Notes under the pieces: generated by a model
What the model was told of the DNA's origin: nothing
Databases searched by the model: none
The model's input: only the letters and a program-made list of their open reading frames with translations
NCBI GenBank assembly: GCA_019419895.1
Contig: JAHZIE010000046.1
Coordinates: forward strand, 1 to 18,003
Direction of reading: 5' to 3'
DNA from: Clostridiales bacterium
GTDB taxonomy: Bacteria > Bacillota > Clostridia > Oscillospirales > Acutalibacteraceae
Length of the DNA stretch: 18,003 nucleotides
Program-made: the position numbers and the translations under genes
Shown: positions 15,032 through 18,003 of the stretch, piece after piece
Layout of the letters: each line of letters opens with the position of its first letter
Position numbering within the stretch: position 1 is the stretch's first letter

Positions 15032-15286
15032 ATGAGACTTCGCAAACAGGAACTGGGAGACAGAAATTTAGTCGGTGCCAGAGTCGAGGCAACAAGAAAG
15101 AGCCTTGGAATGAAGCAGAAGGAGCTTTTGGCTCAGCTGCAGGTCAATGGAATTGATATGAATGCCTCAGGCCTTTCCAAGCTGGAGGGGCAGATCCGTT
15201 ATGTTACAGATTTCGAGCTGTTGGCGTTATCTAAAATTCTTGATGTTTCCATGGAGTACCTTTTAGGACTGGAAGAAAAGAAATAG
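15032..15286 (+). CDS. Small XRE-family helix-turn-helix regulator
   Basis: An 84-residue DNA-binding protein made of little more than one Cro/C1-type domain. ARVEATRKSLGMKQKELLAQ (about 16-35) carries the first helices, SGLSKLEGQIRYVTDFELLA (46-65) the recognition helix and following turn, and ILDVSMEYLLGL (69-80) the closing helix common in this family. The insertion VNGIDMNAS lengthens the turn between helices. GAGG lies about 7 bases before ATG. It stands alone, with no toxin, integrase or phage gene beside it, so a chromosomal regulator, possibly autoregulated, is more likely than an antitoxin or phage repressor. Its targets are unknown. A long intergenic region with two promoter candidates and a foldable leader precedes it. 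Confidence 0.9.
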   Translation: MRLRKQELGDRNLVGARVEATRKSLGMKQKELLAQLQVNGIDMNASGLSKLEGQIRYVTDFELLALSKILDVSMEYLLGLEEKK

Positions 15287-15308
15287 TATCCGTCATTTTT
15301 CTGTCTGC

Positions 15309-15341
15309 TGCCGCAATCCCCTAGGGGATTGCGGCATTTTT
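15309..15341 (+). terminator. Terminator of the XRE gene
   Basis: TGCCGCAATCCCC (15309-15321) and GGGGATTGCGGCA (15324-15336) form a perfect 13-bp stem around TA, followed by five T. The 28-base core is fully self-complementary. Confidence 0.92.
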
Positions 15342-15389
15342 GTTATCTCAGGCTAAAGCTGCAACGTTTTTCAAGGCGAAAGAAAATTG

Positions 15390-15672
15390 ATTGGAACAGG
15401 GTAAACCCGTAAAGTTCCGACCCTTCCGCCGTTTTTAATTTCAGAAAGCAGGAATAAGGAGGTTTATGCCTCCGAAAAATGCCGGGAAAGAACAATAGAC
15501 ATCCAGTCTTTGAAATGGAGGACTTCTTTTTGGGAAAGTCCGTTAACAAGGCGAGGAAGGCTGCTTCCTGCGGAAAGCAGGTTTTCTACGGGGCAGGTCC
15601 GCGCTCAGAGAAAAACTGGAAAAACGGATGGAAGAAAGGTTTTCTGTGGGGATAACGCTGACAGAATCAGTA
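15390..15672 (+). ncRNA. Candidate structured non-coding RNA
   Basis: This gene-less stretch between the XRE terminator and the end of the YdcF gene is dense in short hairpins with purine-rich loops on the plus strand. They are GGAAC/GTTCC (15393-15397 with 15414-15418) holding GGGT-AA-ACCC (15399-15408), GGAGG/CCTCC (15458-15462 with 15469-15473), GGACT/AGTCC (15520-15524 with 15537-15541), AGGAAG-GCTG-CTTCCT (15554-15569), CCTGC-GGAAA-GCAGG (15567-15581) and CTGA/TCAG (15658-15661 with 15667-15670). The fourth and fifth overlap, so they exclude each other. Loops such as TAAA, GGAAA and repeated GGGAAA or GAAAAA runs are typical of folded RNAs rather than coding DNA. No promoter or terminator was clear, so the ends are rough. 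The clostridial raiA RNA is one known class to test; I cannot confirm a match. Confidence 0.45.
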
Positions 15673-15677
15673 AGAAG

Positions 15678-16502
15678 TCATCCTCCCAATAAGAACAGTT
15701 CCGTCAGACCGAAAAGCTCCCGCATGTAGTAGGTGGGAAGAAAGATCAGCGGTGTCGAACAGGGGACGGCGTAGGTTTCGAGACCGGCCTGCGCGCCGTA
15801 GAGCTGCCCGCGCCATTCATGCCAGAAATCGGTCGCGATAACCGCACGGCGGCCCAGCTCCCGTTCCAGAAGCAGAAGGGAGGAATACTGCATATTTTCT
15901 TTTGTATCAGTGGATTTCTCTTCAGCCAAAATACGCTCCCCGGAAATACCTTCTTCCATCAGCCATTTTTTCATGACCCAGGCCTCGGAATACTGCTGGG
16001 TTTCCTTTCTGCCGCCAGAAACAATACAGACGGCCTGGGGGTGCCCCTCCAGATATTTTTTTGCGGCTTCCAGACGGCGCTCCAGCATAAGAGAAGGCCG
16101 ATCCCCATTGACCTGGCTGCCAAGAACAATAACAGGAAGATCATCAGAAGGCGGCGATTTATGGGAGGCGGCGAATATACCAGCGGAAAGGACGACAGTA
16201 TAAATAAGACCAAAGGCAGTCAAAGCCCTGACTGAATGCCAAAGATACTTCCAGCACTTCTTTTTGGAGGCTAAGCGGAGGATTCCTTTTCTGAGAGGGG
16301 AGAGGGGCATAAAATACAGGGAGGTAAATCCAAAAAAGAGAAGGAGAAAAAGAACCCCGGAATGAAAAACCCCGTAAAAAAGAGGGAGGCAGGCCCATAA
16401 AAACATAACGGCGGAGACAAGAAACAAGAGTAGGGACAACGCCCCACCCCATCTTTTTTTATTGTTTCGCGGGGAAAGACGGTGGGGAAAGGAATTGCGC
16501 AT
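15678..16502 (-). CDS. YdcF-family (DUF218) membrane protein
   Basis: The 274-residue protein has three likely membrane segments (about residues 20-42, 46-65 and 91-112). An extracytoplasmic or membrane-proximal DUF218 domain (about 121-260) follows, with VIVLGSQVNGDRPS (124-137), RRLEAAKKYL, IVSGGRKETQQYSEAWVMKK (160-179) and EEKSTDTKENMQYS (194-207), the usual SEA and S-x-x-T-x-EN sites. Members have been linked to cell envelope processes (SanA- and ElyC-like), but the reaction is not settled. The frame is open far upstream into the phosphoesterase gene, but AAAGGAG lies 6 bases before ATG 16502 and fixes the start. It begins 31 bases after that gene's stop, so the two form an operon. No terminator follows before the RNA candidate on the opposite strand, so read-through would be antisense to it. 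Confidence 0.9.
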   Translation of the reverse strand: MRNSFPHRLSPRNNKKRWGGALSLLLFLVSAVMFLWACLPLFYGVFHSGVLFLLLFFGFTSLYFMPLSPLRKGILRLASKKKCWKYLWHSVRALTAFGLIYTVVLSAGIFAASHKSPPSDDLPVIVLGSQVNGDRPSLMLERRLEAAKKYLEGHPQAVCIVSGGRKETQQYSEAWVMKKWLMEEGISGERILAEEKSTDTKENMQYSSLLLLERELGRRAVIATDFWHEWRGQLYGAQAGLETYAVPCSTPLIFLPTYYMRELFGLTELFLLGG

Positions 16503-16533
16503 AGACGGCTCCTTTCGATTGAGAAACATGCTT

Positions 16534-17427
16534 TTACTGTCTGCCGATGATCTTGGCAGGCCGCAGTGTGAGGAACGCCGCTTCCGCCGAGTCAAAAAAA
16601 CGGGGAATTGAGGAATTTCCCAGCCCGCGGGAAAGGTAAAGCTGGGCGGAAGAGCCGCCCTCGCTGTAAAAATGTCCACAGTCATACTTTGGAAAAAGCT
16701 TCCGGTCGGGCGACAGCAGACCACCCAAAAGGGGCAGCCGGACCACACCGCCGTGAATATGACCAGAAAGCACCAAAGCCGCGCCCCACTGCGCGTAAGA
16801 TTCAAAGGGATAGGGATCGTGAGCCAAAAGAATTACAGGCGCGTCTTTGGGACAAGGCCCAAGGGCATCAGAAATATCTTTTTCGGTGACATCCTGCCGT
16901 AACCGGGCGTGGTGATAGGTGGAATTTTTCTTTAGTGGGGAAAATTCCTGCAGATAGCCGTATAGCCAGAGCTTCTCCCCATTGCGGCAGAGGGGGATAT
17001 GATCGTTGTCAAGGACAACCACGCCGGCGTCCTCTAAAGCATGGCGGAGGGTGGAGGAGAGCTTCCCATGACCTACTCTCATTTCGTGGTTGCCGAGGCT
17101 GCAGTAAATGGGAAATTTCCCCTCCAGGCGTTCCACAAGGGAAAAAAAGTTGGTAGCGTACCTGTCCTGGGTACAGTCCAGGATATCCCCCGTAACAAAA
17201 ATGGCGTCCGGGCTTTGCTTGAGGATAGCGGCCTCCAGCGCGTCGTTTTCCACAAAGGGGGTCATATGAAAATCGCTTAAGTGGCAGATTTTAAAACCGT
17301 CAAAAGCATCAGGCAGCTTTTCGAGAAAAATTTCCCTCTGAGAGGTGGAAAGGGTATGGGCGCTTCGCCAGATTTCCAGGAGAATAAGAAAAAGAATGAG
17401 AAGGAGAATAAACCAGACGATATCCAT
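16534..17427 (-). CDS. Membrane-anchored calcineurin-like metallophosphoesterase
   Basis: The 297-residue protein has one N-terminal membrane helix (about 4-19) and then a phosphoesterase domain with all five metal-binding motifs: SDFH (51-54, DxH), TGD (79-81), GNHE (112-115), AHDP (202-205) and SGHIHGG (221-227). The layout matches the YkuE/YaeI type, thought to act on phospholipid-related or other phosphate esters at the membrane; the substrate is unknown. GGAAG lies several bases before ATG 17427. It is the first gene of a two-gene operon with the YdcF-like membrane protein, which suggests a shared envelope role, though this is inference. Confidence 0.92.
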   Translation of the reverse strand: MDIVWFILLLILFLILLEIWRSAHTLSTSQREIFLEKLPDAFDGFKICHLSDFHMTPFVENDALEAAILKQSPDAIFVTGDILDCTQDRYATNFFSLVERLEGKFPIYCSLGNHEMRVGHGKLSSTLRHALEDAGVVVLDNDHIPLCRNGEKLWLYGYLQEFSPLKKNSTYHHARLRQDVTEKDISDALGPCPKDAPVILLAHDPYPFESYAQWGAALVLSGHIHGGVVRLPLLGGLLSPDRKLFPKYDCGHFYSEGGSSAQLYLSRGLGNSSIPRFFDSAEAAFLTLRPAKIIGRQ

Positions 17428-17482
17428 GGCCGACTTCCTTTCAAAATGATCGATGGCGAATTGAGAATTTTTTTCTTCTTTT

Positions 17483-17512
17483 ATTTTAACGGGATTTAAA
17501 GAAGAAAAACAA
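17483..17512 (-). promoter_or_regulatory. Promoter of the phosphoesterase-YdcF operon
   Basis: On the minus strand TTGTTT (17512-17507), an 18-base spacer and TAAAAT (17488-17483), about 55 bases before ATG 17427. The match is moderate and the region AT-rich. Confidence 0.5.
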
Positions 17513-17621
17513 TGAAAATGGAAACAAGCGTTTATTTTTATAGTTTTGCATAAGAGAGGGGCTTTGTCAAGAAGAGTAGAAATTATCCAGTAAAATTGTC
17601 AAAATTTCTTTCCGGCGGCGA

Positions 17622-17650
17622 TTGCTACTGTCCCCTTTTTTTGCTATAAT
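17622..17650 (+). promoter_or_regulatory. Sigma-A promoter of hisS
   Basis: TTGCTA (17622-17627), 17 bases, TATAAT (17645-17650), preceded by TGC (extended -10). The leader is only about 35 bases long, too short for a T-box, so hisS does not look T-box controlled here. Confidence 0.75.
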
Positions 17651-17690
17651 ATTCGGATAAGATAGAATTAAAACAAAGGAGTAAATCAAA

Positions 17691-18003
17691 ATGGCTTTGA
17701 TTACAAAGGCGCCCAGGGGAACCCAGGATATTCTTCCCAAAGAAAGCTACCGTTGGCAGTTCGTGGAAAATCTTTTGTGCGAGACTGCGGCACAGTACGG
17801 TATGAAGGAAATCCGCACCCCTGTTTTTGAGCATACGGAGCTTTTTCAGCGTTCCGTGGGAGAAACGACGGATGTGGTGCAGAAGGAAATGTACACCTTC
17901 GAGGACAAGGGCGGCAGATCCATCACCCTTCGTCCGGAAGGGACCGCCGGAGCGGTCCGCGCCATGCTGGAGCATGCCCTTTACAATGACGGGTTGCCGG
18001 TCA
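17691..18003 (+). CDS. hisS: Histidyl-tRNA synthetase, N-terminal part (cut by window end)
   Basis: Charges tRNA-His with histidine. Only the first 104 codons are inside the window. They read MALITKAPRGTQDILPKESY, then the class II motif region RTPVFEHTELFQRSVGETTD and VVQKEMYTFEDKGGRSITLR, and then PEGTAGAVRAMLEHALYN. All of these are hallmark HisS N-terminal sequences. AAGGAG (17676-17681) lies 9 bases before ATG 17691. HisZ, the catalytically inactive relative, shares part of this but usually lies in a his operon; the match here favours HisS. A minus-strand frame over the same bases is a shadow. Confidence 0.95.
   Translation, partial: MALITKAPRGTQDILPKESYRWQFVENLLCETAAQYGMKEIRTPVFEHTELFQRSVGETTDVVQKEMYTFEDKGGRSITLRPEGTAGAVRAMLEHALYNDGLPV

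Noticed and set aside
15549..15583. Small SRP RNA on the minus strand, because of AGGAAGCAGCC
   Set aside because: The flanking GGTC-type loop and the long paired arms of SRP RNA are missing.
15393..15668. RNase P RNA or 23S rRNA fragment, because of GGTAAACCC, GGGAAAGTCC, ACAGAA and GTTCCGACCC
   Set aside because: The RNase P words occur in the wrong order and the P4 helix cannot be formed. The 23S-like match is about ten bases only.
16503..16805. N-terminal extension of the YdcF gene
   Set aside because: It overlaps the phosphoesterase gene in another frame. AAAGGAG directly before ATG 16502 gives the natural start.
17651..17690. T-box leader before hisS
   Set aside because: The leader is about 35 bases and lacks the T-box sequence and a terminator.
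1..18003. CRISPR arrays, insertion sequences, prophage or toxin-antitoxin modules
   Set aside because: No repeat-spacer pattern, transposase, integrase or paired toxin ORF was found. The XRE gene stands alone.

Overview
The window reads as a piece of chromosome from an endospore-forming, low- to mid-GC Firmicute, most likely class Clostridia. The evidence is a SpoIID peptidoglycan hydrolase, a GerA/SpoVAF-family germination protein preceded by a sigma-G-type promoter, a clostridial-type citrate synthase, Gram-positive Shine-Dalgarno sites (AAGGAG, GGAGG), many intrinsic terminators, an FMN riboswitch in front of ribU, and CCA-encoding tRNA genes. No integrase, transposase, CRISPR array or phage gene was seen. 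The species cannot be named from the sequence.

Layout. 110-1516 (+): cardiolipin synthase. 1992-3012 (-): a glycine-rich EcsC-like membrane protein with a C-terminal SHOCT domain, whose natural start is separated from the rest of the frame by a run of eight A. 3338-3544 (-): two tandem tRNA-Ser genes (UGA, GCU) with their own promoter and terminator. 3770-4825 (-): spoIID. 5099-6466 (+): citrate synthase. 6630-8072 (+): an unrecognised eight-helix membrane protein with a long acidic tail. 8215-9636 (-): GerA/SpoVAF-family protein. 9915-10130 (-): a 71-residue protein with a sigma-K-like promoter. 10213-11190 (-) and 11623-12237 (+): birA and, divergently, the FMN riboswitch with ribU. 12297-14479 (-): pncB, a GNAT acetyltransferase and a possible coupled small ORF. 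14735-15341 (+): a strong promoter, a foldable leader and a small XRE regulator. 15390-15672: a gene-less, hairpin-rich stretch that I think is a structured RNA. 15678-17427 (-): a metallophosphoesterase and a YdcF/DUF218 membrane protein in one operon. 17691-end (+): the 5' part of hisS.

How the genes relate. Most are single-gene units with their own promoter and terminator, a mix of housekeeping functions. Three are cofactor genes: biotin ligase/repressor, riboflavin uptake under FMN control, and the NAD salvage enzyme PncB. A second theme is sporulation: SpoIID in engulfment, the germination protein under a predicted forespore sigma-G promoter, and the small protein under a predicted late mother-cell sigma-K promoter. 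The observations most worth following are the hairpin-rich RNA candidate at 15390-15672, the folded leader before the XRE gene, the A8 frameshift in the EcsC-SHOCT gene, and the sporulation-type promoters.
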